Origin: Rhodospirillales bacterium
Lineage (GTDB): Bacteria > Pseudomonadota > Gammaproteobacteria > Steroidobacterales > JAHEKG01
Assembly: GCA_024638475.1 (NCBI GenBank)
Contig: JAHEKG010000008.1
Location: forward strand, 1-33,302
DNA: 33,302 bases
Reading direction: 5' to 3'
Shown here: positions 17,237-27,136 of the stretch, one piece after another
Numbering within the stretch: position 1 is the first letter of the stretch
Layout of the letters: every line of letters starts with the position of its first letter
Notes under the pieces: generated by a model
The model's database searches: none
The model's input: only the letters and a program-made list of their open reading frames with translations
What the model was told of the DNA's origin: nothing
Translations under genes and position numbers: made by a program

Positions 17237-18244
17237 ATGATAGACGAGGTTAAAGACGGCGTCGCCCCGTTTGGCAAGCCACCCCGGGTAGTCGCCTTAT
17301 CGGGGGGCGTGGGCGGTGCCAAGCTTGCACTCGGCTTGGCGCGTACGCTACCCGGGCATGAACTCATGGTCGTCGCCAACACGGCCGATGACTTCCATCA
17401 CCTGGGTTTGCGGGTCTCACCGGACATCGACACGCTGCTCTACACCCTAGCCGACTTGAATAACCCGGATACAGGGTGGGGGCAGCGCAATGAGACCTGG
17501 TCTTTCATGGATGCCTTGACGACGCTGCGCCCGGACAGCCGTTGGTTCAACCTCGGCGACCGCGATCTGGCTACCCACCTGGTGCGAACAGCGCAGTTGG
17601 AGCAAGGCGTTGCCTTGAGCAACGTGACCCGATTCCTCGCGGAGGCCTTCGGGATCACTGTTCAGGTGGTACCGATGTGCGACGAGCCCGTCGCGACGCG
17701 GGTCCAAGTCGAGCTGGACGGGGAGCAAGTCTGGTTGCCTTTCCAAGAATATTTCGTGAAGTGGAAGACCGAGCCGCCGGTAGCAAGGGTGGACTATGTC
17801 GGCGCCGAGTACGCAACGGTACCCGCACCGGTGCGTACGGCGTTGGCGGGCGAGCACCTCGACGCGGTGGTGATCTGCCCCTCCAACCCGTACCTCAGCA
17901 TCGACCCGATTCTGGCCGTGAGTGGTATGCGGGAGTTGATCGGCAATGCCCGCGCCCCCGTTGTCGCGGTTTCGCCCCTGGTGGCGGGGCGTGCCATCAA
18001 GGGACCCACGGCCAAAATGATGACCGAAATGGGGTTGAGCCCGGATGCACGGCGCATCGCCGAGCACTATGGGGGTATCATTGACGGATTCGTTCTCGAC
18101 AACGCCGCCGAAGGCGAACGACGCGACATCGAAGCCATGGGTATCAAGGTCATCCTCACCAACACGATCATGAAATCGCTACAAGACCGCATCGCCTTAG
18201 CGGGAACCGTGTTGCGGTTTGCGCGGGCACTGGCCGATGCATAA
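17237..18244 (+). CDS. cofD: 2-phospho-L-lactate (or phosphoenolpyruvate) transferase of F420 synthesis
   Basis: CofD (335 residues) joins the GDP-activated phospho-C3 unit made by CofC to the deazaflavin Fo, giving F420-0 or dehydro-F420-0. Diagnostic motifs are VVALSGGVGGAKLALGLAR near the N-terminus, NTADDFHHLGLRVSPDIDTLLYTL in the Fo-binding region, and ICPSNPYLSIDPIL. The track begins at a TTG at 17210; I use the ATG at 17237. The gene heads the cofDCGH block, with cofC starting 8 bases before its stop. The bacterial homologue in Actinobacteria is called FbiA. Whether the C3 donor is phospholactate, PEP or phosphoglycerate cannot be told from this sequence alone. Confidence 0.95.
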   Translation: MIDEVKDGVAPFGKPPRVVALSGGVGGAKLALGLARTLPGHELMVVANTADDFHHLGLRVSPDIDTLLYTLADLNNPDTGWGQRNETWSFMDALTTLRPDSRWFNLGDRDLATHLVRTAQLEQGVALSNVTRFLAEAFGITVQVVPMCDEPVATRVQVELDGEQVWLPFQEYFVKWKTEPPVARVDYVGAEYATVPAPVRTALAGEHLDAVVICPSNPYLSIDPILAVSGMRELIGNARAPVVAVSPLVAGRAIKGPTAKMMTEMGLSPDARRIAEHYGGIIDGFVLDNAAEGERRDIEAMGIKVILTNTIMKSLQDRIALAGTVLRFARALADA

Positions 18245-18917
18245 CGGGCGGCCCGCTGTGCAGGTACTGGTGCCGGTCAAACCGCTAACGGATTCGAAGC
18301 TGCGCCTAGCAACGCTGCTAACGCCTGCGGAGCGTGCGGAGTTCACCTTGCGGATGCTCGAGGATGTGCTTGCCAATCTCGCCGGGACACCGACCATTGC
18401 GAACGTTGCAGTCGTCAGCAGCGACCCGGATATATTGCATCTCGCGAGCCAGCGCGACGCCCGGGTCATTGTGGAAGCGGCCGCCTCCCCGCCGAGCGAC
18501 GATGCGCTCAATGAGGCGTTGGCGTTCGCCGCGGGCCAGCTGCCCGGCGCGACGCCGCTGATGGTGGTGCCGGGCGATGTGCCGCTGGTCGATTCCACCA
18601 CCTATGCGGCGGCTATCGAGGCCTGGCCGGATGGTATCGGTGCTGTCAGATCCCAGGATGGTGGTACGAACGCCCTATTGAGCCCACAGCCCGGGGCCAT
18701 CCCGTATCGTTTCGGGGCCGACAGTCTCGAATTGCATCGCGCAGCGGCGGAAGCCAGGCAGCTACCCTTCCACATCATGGAATATCCGCTGTGGGCAAGG
18801 GATATCGACTCGCCGGACGACCTCGTTTGGCTCGCTCAACACGGCAGGCGTTGCAGTAGCGCTGAGTTCGCCGAGCAACTGCTGGTTGCCAAGGACATCC
18901 TGAAGCGCAGCGCATGA
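18237..18917 (+). CDS. cofC: phospho-C3 guanylyltransferase of F420 synthesis (CofC/FbiD)
   Basis: This is a 226-residue nucleotidyltransferase with the CofC motifs VLVPVKPLTDSKLRLATLL (nucleotide and phosphate binding), VPGDVPLVDSTTYAAAI (metal-binding Asp region) and DGGTNALLSPQPGAIPYRFG. It uses GTP to activate a three-carbon phosphoacid for CofD. Different lineages use 2-phospholactate, phosphoenolpyruvate or 3-phosphoglycerate, and I cannot assign which. The ATG at 18237 overlaps the end of cofD by 8 bases. The TTG start in the track is unnecessary. Its stop overlaps the cofG start as ATGA, so the genes are translationally coupled. Confidence 0.94.
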   Translation: MHNGRPAVQVLVPVKPLTDSKLRLATLLTPAERAEFTLRMLEDVLANLAGTPTIANVAVVSSDPDILHLASQRDARVIVEAAASPPSDDALNEALAFAAGQLPGATPLMVVPGDVPLVDSTTYAAAIEAWPDGIGAVRSQDGGTNALLSPQPGAIPYRFGADSLELHRAAAEARQLPFHIMEYPLWARDIDSPDDLVWLAQHGRRCSSAEFAEQLLVAKDILKRSA

Positions 18918-20185
18918 ACGACCACGATTGGCTCAAAGCGCCGTTGGCGGAACTCTGCGAGCGTGCCGATACTATCCGCAATGACGGATTCGGCAATTTA
19001 GTGACCTATTCGCGCAAGGTCTTCGTACCGTTGACGATGTTATGCCGCGACGTCTGCCATTACTGTACCTTCGCCCAAACACCGCGGCACCTTGCCGCGG
19101 CGTTTCTGCCGCCGGAGCAGGTGATGGACATCGCCTTACGGGGCAAAGCCGCGGGTTGTAAAGAGGTGTTGTTCACGCTCGGCGACAAGCCGGAGCTGCG
19201 CTATAAAGCAGCGCGGGACGCCTTGGATGAATTGGGTTACGCGACGACCCTTGAATATGTCGCGGCGATGGCCGAACGCGTGGTCGAAGAAACGGGCCTG
19301 TTGCCTCATCTCAACCCTGGGGTTCTGTCGGCAGATGACTACCGTCGCTTGCGCCCCTTTGCGCCGTCGATGGGATTGATGCTGGAGTCCGCGGCCGCTC
19401 GCCTCTGTGAACAGGGTCAACCCCACCACGGGTCGCCCGACAAGGTGCCCGAGGTTCGCCTAAACAGCATCGCCGAGGCCGGACGGGCAGGTGTGCCGTT
19501 GACCACCGGTTTGCTGGTGGGTATTGGTGAGACGCGTGCGGAGCGCATCGAAAGCCTCCAGGCGTTGCACGCCATTCATGCGCAGTACGGGCATATTCAA
19601 GAACTGATCATTCAGAATTTCGTTCCCAAGGCAGCGACCAAAATGCATGCGGCGCCCGCACCCGACTTCGACGAGTTGCGGTGGACCATCGCCGTGGCGC
19701 GGCTGATGTTTGGGCAGCAGATGAGCATTCAAGTACCGCCGAACCTGAATGCTGGTCGGCTGCGTGAGTTAGTGGCCGCGGGGGTCAACGATTGGGGCGG
19801 GGTTTCGCCCATCACGCCGGATCATGTGAATCCGGAAGCGCCGTGGCCGCACCTCGAAGAGCTCGCTGCCGAGACCAAGGCGGCGGGAAAGCATTTGATC
19901 GAACGCCTAACGATCTATCCCGCTTACATTCACGATGCGGAGCGCTGGTTGGATCCCGGCTTGCGTCCGAGGGTGCTGAAGTGGACGGATGCCGATGGTT
20001 TGGCGCGCGACGATCACTGGGCCGCCGGGCAAGCCCAGGGCGAAAAACCTCAACCGCCAAGCCAAGCGTGCAGGTCGCAGAAACAAAGCCTATTGCAAAA
20101 AGCCCGCGAGGGCCTGGGCTTCAGCGAAGCCGAGACGGTGGCGCTGTTCAGGGCCCGCGGTGATGAATTCGACGAGATTTGGTAG
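18914..20185 (+). CDS. cofG: Fo synthase subunit CofG carrying a CofH-type linker helix
   Basis: This radical-SAM enzyme has a CxxxCxxC motif at C44, C48 and C51 (CRDVCHYCTFAQTPRH). Other CofG signatures are EVLFTLGDKPELRY, LLPHLNPGVLSADDY, GLLVGIGETRAERIESL and NDWGGVSPITPDHVNPEAPWP. With CofH it makes the deazaflavin Fo from tyrosine and 5-amino-6-ribitylaminouracil. At 423 residues it is long for a stand-alone CofG. The last ~60 residues are a polar linker followed by KAREGLGFSEAETVALFRARGDEFDEIW. That resembles the helix expected at the N-terminus of CofH and in the linker of fused FbiC. The ATGA overlap with cofC fixes the start. It ends at TAG 20183-20185. Confidence 0.93.
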   Translation: MNDHDWLKAPLAELCERADTIRNDGFGNLVTYSRKVFVPLTMLCRDVCHYCTFAQTPRHLAAAFLPPEQVMDIALRGKAAGCKEVLFTLGDKPELRYKAARDALDELGYATTLEYVAAMAERVVEETGLLPHLNPGVLSADDYRRLRPFAPSMGLMLESAAARLCEQGQPHHGSPDKVPEVRLNSIAEAGRAGVPLTTGLLVGIGETRAERIESLQALHAIHAQYGHIQELIIQNFVPKAATKMHAAPAPDFDELRWTIAVARLMFGQQMSIQVPPNLNAGRLRELVAAGVNDWGGVSPITPDHVNPEAPWPHLEELAAETKAAGKHLIERLTIYPAYIHDAERWLDPGLRPRVLKWTDADGLARDDHWAAGQAQGEKPQPPSQACRSQKQSLLQKAREGLGFSEAETVALFRARGDEFDEIW

Positions 20186-21261
20186 CCGACCAGCTTAGAA
20201 GGGAGGTCAACGGCGAGACGGTGGCGTATGTTGTCAACCGCAACATCAACTACACCAACGTGTGTACTTATAAATGTACGTTTTGCGCTTTCTCCAAAGG
20301 CAAGACGCACGAAGATTTGCGCGGGGCGCCTTACCTCATCGATTTCGATGAAATTATCAGGCGCAGTGAGGAGGCATGGAGTCGGGGCGCTACCGAAGTC
20401 TGTATGCAGGGCGGTATTCACCCGGATTTTACTGGCGAGACCTACGTAGAGATTTGTAGAGCGGTCAAGGCCGCCGTCCCGGACATGCATGTGCACGCGT
20501 TCTCGCCCCTGGAAGTTACCCAAGGCGCAGCCACGTTGGGCATTCCGGTACCGAGGTTCTTGACGAATTTAAAGGCAGCCGGACTGGGTACACTGCCGGG
20601 TACGGCAGCCGAGATTCTCGATGATGAAGTTCGCGCTACCCTGTGCCCCGACAAAATCAATACCCAACAGTGGCTGGATGTGGTGGCCGCCGCGCACGAT
20701 CTCGGTATGCCGACGACCGCCACGATCATGTTTGGTCATATGGAAAGGCCCGAGCATTGGGCCCGACATCTGGCGCGGCTGCGGGCACAGCAACTGGCCA
20801 GCGGCGGCTTTACGGAATTCGTGCCGTTGCCCTTCGTGCATATGGAGGCGCCGCTATACCGCCGAGGCCATGCGCGGCCGGGGCCGACGTACCGAGAGGC
20901 CGTGCTGATGCATGCCGTGGCACGGTTGGTCTTGCATCCGGTGATCACGAACATCCAGGCGTCGTGGACCAAATTGGGGCCGGAGGGGGCAAGTCACGTT
21001 TTGAACTGCGGTGCCAATGATCTCGGCGGCACGCTGATGAACGAATCGATTTCCAAAGCCGCGGGCGCCGGCCACGGACAGGAACTACGACCCGAACGCA
21101 TGGAGGCTTTGATCGCTGCTGCGGGCCGGATTCCGCAGCAGCGGACGACGTTGTATCAACCCGTGCCGGCCGAGCGGCGGCAGGCATCGTTCGGCGCCGA
21201 GCCGGTCCAGCCGGTCGTTAATCGCCCACTGCGGCGCCTGACGGGTCAGCCGAGGTTGTAG
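20179..21261 (+). CDS. cofH: Fo synthase subunit CofH, N-terminally short
   Basis: This radical-SAM partner of CofG joins tyrosine to 5-amino-6-ribitylaminouracil. Motifs are VVNRNINYTNVCTYKCTFCAF with ligands C29, C33 and C36, then CMQGGIHPDFTGETY, HVHAFSPLEV, TATIMFGHMERPEHW, PLPFVHMEAPLY and NIQASWTKLGPEGA. The only start near the beginning is a TTG at 20179, overlapping the cofG stop by 7 bases and lacking a clear ribosome site. A GTG at 20221 is the other option. Typical CofH has roughly 25-30 residues before this point; here that helix lies in the cofG frame. The gene may therefore be the second half of a frameshifted fbiC. Confidence 0.93.
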   Translation: MVADQLRREVNGETVAYVVNRNINYTNVCTYKCTFCAFSKGKTHEDLRGAPYLIDFDEIIRRSEEAWSRGATEVCMQGGIHPDFTGETYVEICRAVKAAVPDMHVHAFSPLEVTQGAATLGIPVPRFLTNLKAAGLGTLPGTAAEILDDEVRATLCPDKINTQQWLDVVAAAHDLGMPTTATIMFGHMERPEHWARHLARLRAQQLASGGFTEFVPLPFVHMEAPLYRRGHARPGPTYREAVLMHAVARLVLHPVITNIQASWTKLGPEGASHVLNCGANDLGGTLMNESISKAAGAGHGQELRPERMEALIAAAGRIPQQRTTLYQPVPAERRQASFGAEPVQPVVNRPLRRLTGQPRL

Positions 21262-21289
21262 CAAGACCTGCGCCGACCGGCACAACGGT

Positions 21290-22992
<1,703 letters not shown>

Positions 22993-22996
<4 letters not shown>

Positions 22997-23544
22997 GAGT
23001 TACCCAGGTCGACCTGCGGAACTGTGGCGGCGGCCTGATCGGCATCGAAGAACTCGGCGATTTCGAATCGGAAAGGCCGTGCCACCAACAAATCAGGAAA
23101 AGATTCGATCCGGGTGTTGAGCAATCTGACTGCGCCGTTGTAAAACCTCCGCGCGTACTGAAGATGGTCCTCGACTTCCGTTAGCTCCGACTGCAATGCC
23201 AGAAAATTCTGGTTGGCTTTGAGATCAGGATAGGCTTCCGCGAGGGCAATGAGTTTCTGCAGGCCCTTCTCCATTGCTGCCTCGAGTTGAGCCTTCCGAC
23301 CGGGCCCTGATGCGGCCTCACTTTGGGCGCGCAACTCGGTGACGGTAGCGAAGGTTGCACGTTCGTGATTCGCATAGCCCCTTACTGCTTCCACGAGCTG
23401 GGGTACCAGATCGTGGCGGCGTTGTAGTTGCACATCGACGTCACTCCAGCCGGCAAGGACCCGGTTACGAGCTCTGACGAGTTGGTTATATATAACGACT
23501 CCCCAAATCGCTATCACACAGAGAATCACAACAACAACCGTCAC
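22993..23544 (-). CDS. lemA: LemA family protein
   Basis: This LemA family member (183 residues) has one N-terminal transmembrane helix (VTVVVVILCVIAIWGVVIYN) followed by a helical bundle. The signature reads RVLAGWSDVDVQLQRRHDLVPQLVEAVRGYANHE, then KLIALAEAYPDLKANQNFLALQSELTEVEDHLQYARRFYNGAVR. The ORF track starts at a TTG (23571). I choose the GTG at 23544 because GGAGG lies about six bases upstream and the start then overlaps the upstream hydrolase stop as GTGA. LemA proteins occur with DUF2207 or TPM-domain membrane proteins, and this pair matches that pattern. The molecular function is not established. Confidence 0.92.
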
Positions 23545-25034
23545 GACCCACCTCCATCGCAGACCTGGCAAAACGCCAGTGCCCGAGTCGCCATATAGTC
23601 AAAGAACGGGTTGTAGCGTAGTCGATTCAGATCTTCGGCTGGGATCACCAGCACCCGACGTTCTCCCTTTGGCGACAGCCGCCCTAGATTGTAGCCTGCG
23701 GGGGCGCCATTCCCGCCCGCCGTTCCGTAAAGTGGATCGGTGGGCGGGAACGGAACCGCGACGTGGGACAGGGAGTAAACACTCTCCGGCCAGCCTTGTC
23801 CCAGGCGCGTTTCTTCCAGGCATCGTGCCCCGGGGCTGCAGCGGCGGCGAGCGACCACGGTGTTGCTTCCTGCCTTGAGGTTCGTGACTAGCGTGATATC
23901 GCGGGCGGCAAGATGGTCGTCTGCGAGTGTCTCCAAGATGTCCTGACCGTCCTGCGCCAGAAAAGGTGCAATGCTGCTAGCGCGATTGACATCGAAGAGA
24001 ATCAGCTGATGGCCGGTTTGTGGATCTAGGGTGGCGTGTAAGTTCAACACCGCCGCGGCGTCGACCGTCTCATCAACGATCGATTGAAAGGTAATTATCG
24101 GGGGTAACCCGGACCAGGCGGTAGTCTTTCGTAGTTGCTCAATCAAGGCCTTGTTGGTTTCGCTAACTTCGTGCACCAGGTGACCGGCTTGTTTGGGGAA
24201 AGACGCGTACTTGAACGGATCGTATTCGGGCCAGACATTTACCCACGCGAATTTTCGAAACAAGGGTAGCCGACTCAGCAGCACGTCCCATTTGGCCAGT
24301 CTGGCAAACCCGGTGATTGCGATTGCCGGTGAGAACAAGAACAAACCGTCGACCGTTCGAGCCTGGTTGCCAGCGGCCCGCAGCGTGTACTGCAAAGACA
24401 AAGCGGCTCCTGTGGAGTAGCCGCCAAGGAACACCGGCCGGCCGCCAACGAGTTCGCGGGCATGGGCGACGGCCATCGTGGCGATAGCCGTCCAATCTTC
24501 GCTTCGCACGCGCAATAACTCGCCCGGTAGCGTGCCGTTGCCCGGCAGGCGCGGGACAATGACGTACAGACCCGCCGCCGAGAAACGTTGGGCCAGCGCC
24601 CTTAGGCTGTACGGTGAGTCGCTCGCGCCATGCAACAACACGATCGCTCCTGCGGGCCTCGGATGCGGCAATTCGAACGACAAGTTCCAATTGCGTTGCC
24701 AGGCAGTCGGGTTTGCAGGGCTGCTCGCGTCATACCGATTGCTAGCGGCTCGATCGGTGGGCTGTAGGCGCTCCGTGATGCGTTCCCGGATTTGCTCGAC
24801 GAGCCGTGCCTCCAGGGCTTGGTAGTCTGGGAAGCTAATGCCATCGTCAAACTCGCGCGCCCGAAACTCGCCCTCCAACTGAGGATAGTGCCAAGGCTTG
24901 AGTGAGGGGAGGTCGCGCGCCAGGTACCCGCGGGCGATCCAGCTGGCAACGAGCAGCGCTCCGACCAGGACGGTGGCGAAGACCAAGCGTGGCAATGGCG
25001 CTCCGGAGACTAGCGGACGGCGCAACCTTAGCAT
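23541..25034 (-). CDS. membrane-anchored alpha/beta hydrolase
   Basis: The protein has about 497 residues, with a single N-terminal anchor helix (LVFATVLVGALLVASWIA, roughly residues 16-33). An alpha/beta hydrolase domain then has an oxyanion loop IVLLHGASDSPYSL near residue 135 and a GxSxG nucleophile elbow GGYSTGAAL (Ser about 207). A DNRASSI-like acid region and a later histidine are expected, but I cannot place them with certainty; SLSHVAVPFPP may hold the histidine. The C-terminal ~100 residues are unusual and may be an accessory segment. The ATG at 25034 is preferred over the TTG at 25064. The stop overlaps lemA as GTGA, so this is the first gene of a three-gene operon. The substrate is unknown; a lipid or envelope ester is plausible. 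Confidence 0.85.
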   Translation of the reverse strand: MLRLRRPLVSGAPLPRLVFATVLVGALLVASWIARGYLARDLPSLKPWHYPQLEGEFRAREFDDGISFPDYQALEARLVEQIRERITERLQPTDRAASNRYDASSPANPTAWQRNWNLSFELPHPRPAGAIVLLHGASDSPYSLRALAQRFSAAGLYVIVPRLPGNGTLPGELLRVRSEDWTAIATMAVAHARELVGGRPVFLGGYSTGAALSLQYTLRAAGNQARTVDGLFLFSPAIAITGFARLAKWDVLLSRLPLFRKFAWVNVWPEYDPFKYASFPKQAGHLVHEVSETNKALIEQLRKTTAWSGLPPIITFQSIVDETVDAAAVLNLHATLDPQTGHQLILFDVNRASSIAPFLAQDGQDILETLADDHLAARDITLVTNLKAGSNTVVARRRCSPGARCLEETRLGQGWPESVYSLSHVAVPFPPTDPLYGTAGGNGAPAGYNLGRLSPKGERRVLVIPAEDLNRLRYNPFFDYMATRALAFCQVCDGGGS

Positions 25035-25135
25035 ACGAAAATCCCAGGGGCGGTGGGTGCCCAACTCGACGAAGAGCTTTAACTTAATCCGGACCGCGGC
25101 CGGCGTAGATCGCTTGGCTCACAGTTCTTGATCGG

Positions 25136-25163
25136 ATTATATTATTTAAAAACAGTATGTTAA
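25136..25163 (-). promoter_or_regulatory. sigma70 promoter for hydrolase-lemA-DUF2207 operon
   Basis: On the minus strand TTAACA (25163-25158), then 16 bases, then a perfect TATAAT (25141-25136). This is the best -35/-10 pair seen in the window. The leader to the ATG at 25034 would be about 95 bases. The spacer is AT-rich, in contrast to the GC-rich surroundings. Confidence 0.65.
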
Positions 25164-25166
25164 ATA
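25143..25166. repeat. inverted repeat covering the divergent promoter
   Basis: A perfect 7-base inverted repeat (TATTTAA / TTAAATA) with a 10-base spacer lies directly over the spacer and -35 box of the hydrolase operon promoter, in the 221-base divergent region before the lipoprotein gene. It has the size of a dimeric repressor site. No regulator gene is adjacent. AT-richness makes a chance repeat possible. Confidence 0.4.
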
Positions 25167-25255
25167 GAATAACTCGAACACGTGAGACCGATCACGAACC
25201 CAGGCTCATTGCCCGGCCAGAATGCGCCCTTCAAATAGGAATCCAGGTGCCGGCA

Positions 25256-25876
25256 ATGAATATTCGATTACTGAGCCTCATGTTGATGTTCGCCTTGAGC
25301 GGCTGCGCCGGCATGAGCCAACAAGAGTGTCAGGTAACCGACTGGCGTACTGTCGGTTATGAAGATGGTGCGAGAGGTGTTAGCCAAACTCATATCGCGA
25401 GCTACCGTAAGAGTTGTGGTAAGCACGGCGTAGCTCCGGATCTCGACGCCTATCGAGCAGGTCACGCGGATGGCGTGGAAGTCTTTTGCCAGCCCGGGAA
25501 CGGTTTCAATGTCGGCGCGTCGGGGCGCAATTACCAAGGCGTGTGCCCAGCCCACATGGAGGACGAGTTCCTCCGCAGCTATACCGCCGGACGTGAGTTA
25601 CACCGCCTGCGGGCAGCCTTGAATCGCACCAACAGTCAAATCACCTACCGCGAGAGAGAACTGGAAGATCTCGGTGAAGAGCTCAAGTTGCTTACGGCCG
25701 AACTCATCGCGGAAGACACGACGGCAGAACGCCGGGTGATCGTGATCGTCGAGACGAAGGAAGTAGCCGAAGATCGAGGCAGGTTAGAGTCCGAAATCCG
25801 TGAACTGGAGCGTGATCGCGCTACCTTGCGGGAGCAGCTTGCTAGCTACGAGGCATCTTTAGCCTACGATTTTTGA
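25256..25876 (+). CDS. DUF2799 lipoprotein with C-terminal coiled coil
   Basis: This lipoprotein has 206 residues. Its signal peptide ends in the lipobox LSGC (MNIRLLSLMLMFALSGCAGMS, lipidated C17). The residue after the cysteine is alanine, which favours outer-membrane sorting. The DUF2799 region shows WRTVGYEDGARGVSQTHIASYRKSCGKHG and YRAGHADGVEVFCQPGNGFNVGASGRNYQGVCP. A charged helical segment of about 80 residues follows (heptad-like, LEDLGEELKLLTAELIAE and LESEIRELERDRATLREQL) and probably forms a coiled coil. The ATG at 25256 has AGGTG six bases upstream; the longer track ORF has no support. It overlaps the end of the convergent E2 gene by 13 bases. The function is unknown. Confidence 0.86.
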   Translation: MNIRLLSLMLMFALSGCAGMSQQECQVTDWRTVGYEDGARGVSQTHIASYRKSCGKHGVAPDLDAYRAGHADGVEVFCQPGNGFNVGASGRNYQGVCPAHMEDEFLRSYTAGRELHRLRAALNRTNSQITYRERELEDLGEELKLLTAELIAEDTTAERRVIVIVETKEVAEDRGRLESEIRELERDRATLREQLASYEASLAYDF

Positions 25877-27135
25877 TTGTCGCCGCTTGGTTTTGCCGCG
25901 TCGGGAAACAGGGCCGTAGGATGCTCCAGTAGCGCCTTCAGATGATGAATCAGCGCCGCTGCCACATAACCGTCCACGAAACGATGATCGAACGAGGATG
26001 AGATATTCATCATCTTTCGAATCACGATCTCGCCGTTGACGACAGCCGGCCTGTCCATCGCGCGATTGATGGCGATGATTGCCAACTCGGGCGGGTTGAC
26101 GATCGGAGTAGCGACGACGGCGCCTAACTTCCCCAGGCTCGTAAGGGTGATCGTCGAACCCTTCAGCTGATCCGGGGTGGCGGTATCGTCCCGCGCCGCT
26201 TGCGCGACGGCCGCCGCTTGCTTGGCCAGTTGCCATAGCGAACGCGTTTGCGCGTCGCGTATCACCGGTACTTTGAGACCGGCTTCGGTATGCGTTGCCA
26301 ACCCAATGTGCACCGCACTATGCTGCAATAATAGATGACGGTCTTTGTCGTACAACGCATTACACTGTGGGTGCTTCTTTAGCGCATGGACAAGCGCGAG
26401 CATGATAAACGGCAAGTAGGTGAGTCTGCCTCGCTCGGCACCGTACTTGTTGTTTAGATGGTTACGTAGCTTGTCCAGATTAGTAATGTCGATCTCTTCA
26501 ACGTAGGCAAAGTGCGGGATCTCCCTGTTGGCCTCCGCCATACGCTGGGCGATACGTCGCCGCACGCCCGTTATCTCGATCTCCGTGACCCCAGCGCGTG
26601 CCGCTGGCGGCGCGGTTTCAGGGGGAGGCGGGCTAGTTTGTTGGTCGCCTTGCCAGGATGGGTCCTGCTGCCGCAAGTGAGGTTCTAGATCTTCGCGCCG
26701 AATCCTTCCGTCCGGGCCGGAGCCGTGAATGCCCGTGAGGTCGATGCCCGCGTCCCGCGCCAGGCGCCGGATCGATGGCGACGTGAGGCTACGCAGGGTT
26801 TCATCGGGGCTCGGGGTCGGCGTGGCGGGCTCAGGTTCGGCCGCAGCCGTCGCTTCGGAAGCCCGTGCGGGTTGCTGCGGCTCGTTGGTCTGCTCAGCCG
26901 TCTCGAAGACGATGATTTCGGTGCCCACGGCGACGGAGTCACCTGCCGATCCCACCAACGAGACGACTCGCCCCGTCACCGGCGCCGGCAGCTCGACCGT
27001 CGCCTTTTCGGTCATGACGTCGGCGATGACCTGGTCTTCGGCAACGTTGTCACCGGGTTTGACATGCCAGGCGACGATTTCCGCTTCCACGGTGCCTTCG
27101 CCCAGATCGGGAAGCTTGAAGCTGTAGGTACTCAA
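25864..27135 (-). CDS. bkdB: 2-oxoacid dehydrogenase E2, branched-chain type dihydrolipoamide acyltransferase
   Basis: E2 has 423 residues in three parts. The lipoyl domain ends around residue 77, with the lipoylated lysine K44 in DVMTEKATVELPAPV. The peripheral-subunit-binding domain is SPSIRRLARDAGIDLTGIHGSGPDGRIRREDL. The C-terminal acyltransferase domain has the HRFVDG active-site motif (SSSFDHRFVDGYVAAAL). The start is TTG at 27135, one base after the E1beta stop, with GGAG seven bases upstream; it yields MSTYSFKLPDLGEG, the expected N-terminus. It would transfer branched-chain acyl groups to CoA together with the two E1 genes upstream. No E3 (lpd) gene is in the window, so E3 must be encoded elsewhere. 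Confidence 0.93.
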   Translation of the reverse strand: MSTYSFKLPDLGEGTVEAEIVAWHVKPGDNVAEDQVIADVMTEKATVELPAPVTGRVVSLVGSAGDSVAVGTEIIVFETAEQTNEPQQPARASEATAAAEPEPATPTPSPDETLRSLTSPSIRRLARDAGIDLTGIHGSGPDGRIRREDLEPHLRQQDPSWQGDQQTSPPPPETAPPAARAGVTEIEITGVRRRIAQRMAEANREIPHFAYVEEIDITNLDKLRNHLNNKYGAERGRLTYLPFIMLALVHALKKHPQCNALYDKDRHLLLQHSAVHIGLATHTEAGLKVPVIRDAQTRSLWQLAKQAAAVAQAARDDTATPDQLKGSTITLTSLGKLGAVVATPIVNPPELAIIAINRAMDRPAVVNGEIVIRKMMNISSSFDHRFVDGYVAAALIHHLKALLEHPTALFPDAAKPSGDNQKS

Positions 27136-27136
27136 G

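Noticed and set aside
17447-18067. 206-residue minus-strand ORF inside cofD
   Set aside because: Antisense to a well-supported cofD and without recognisable motifs.
20170-20190. Programmed -1 frameshift at the cofG/cofH junction
   Set aside because: No X-XXY-YYZ slippery heptamer is present just before the stop, so programmed shifting is not supported; the split itself is kept as a finding.
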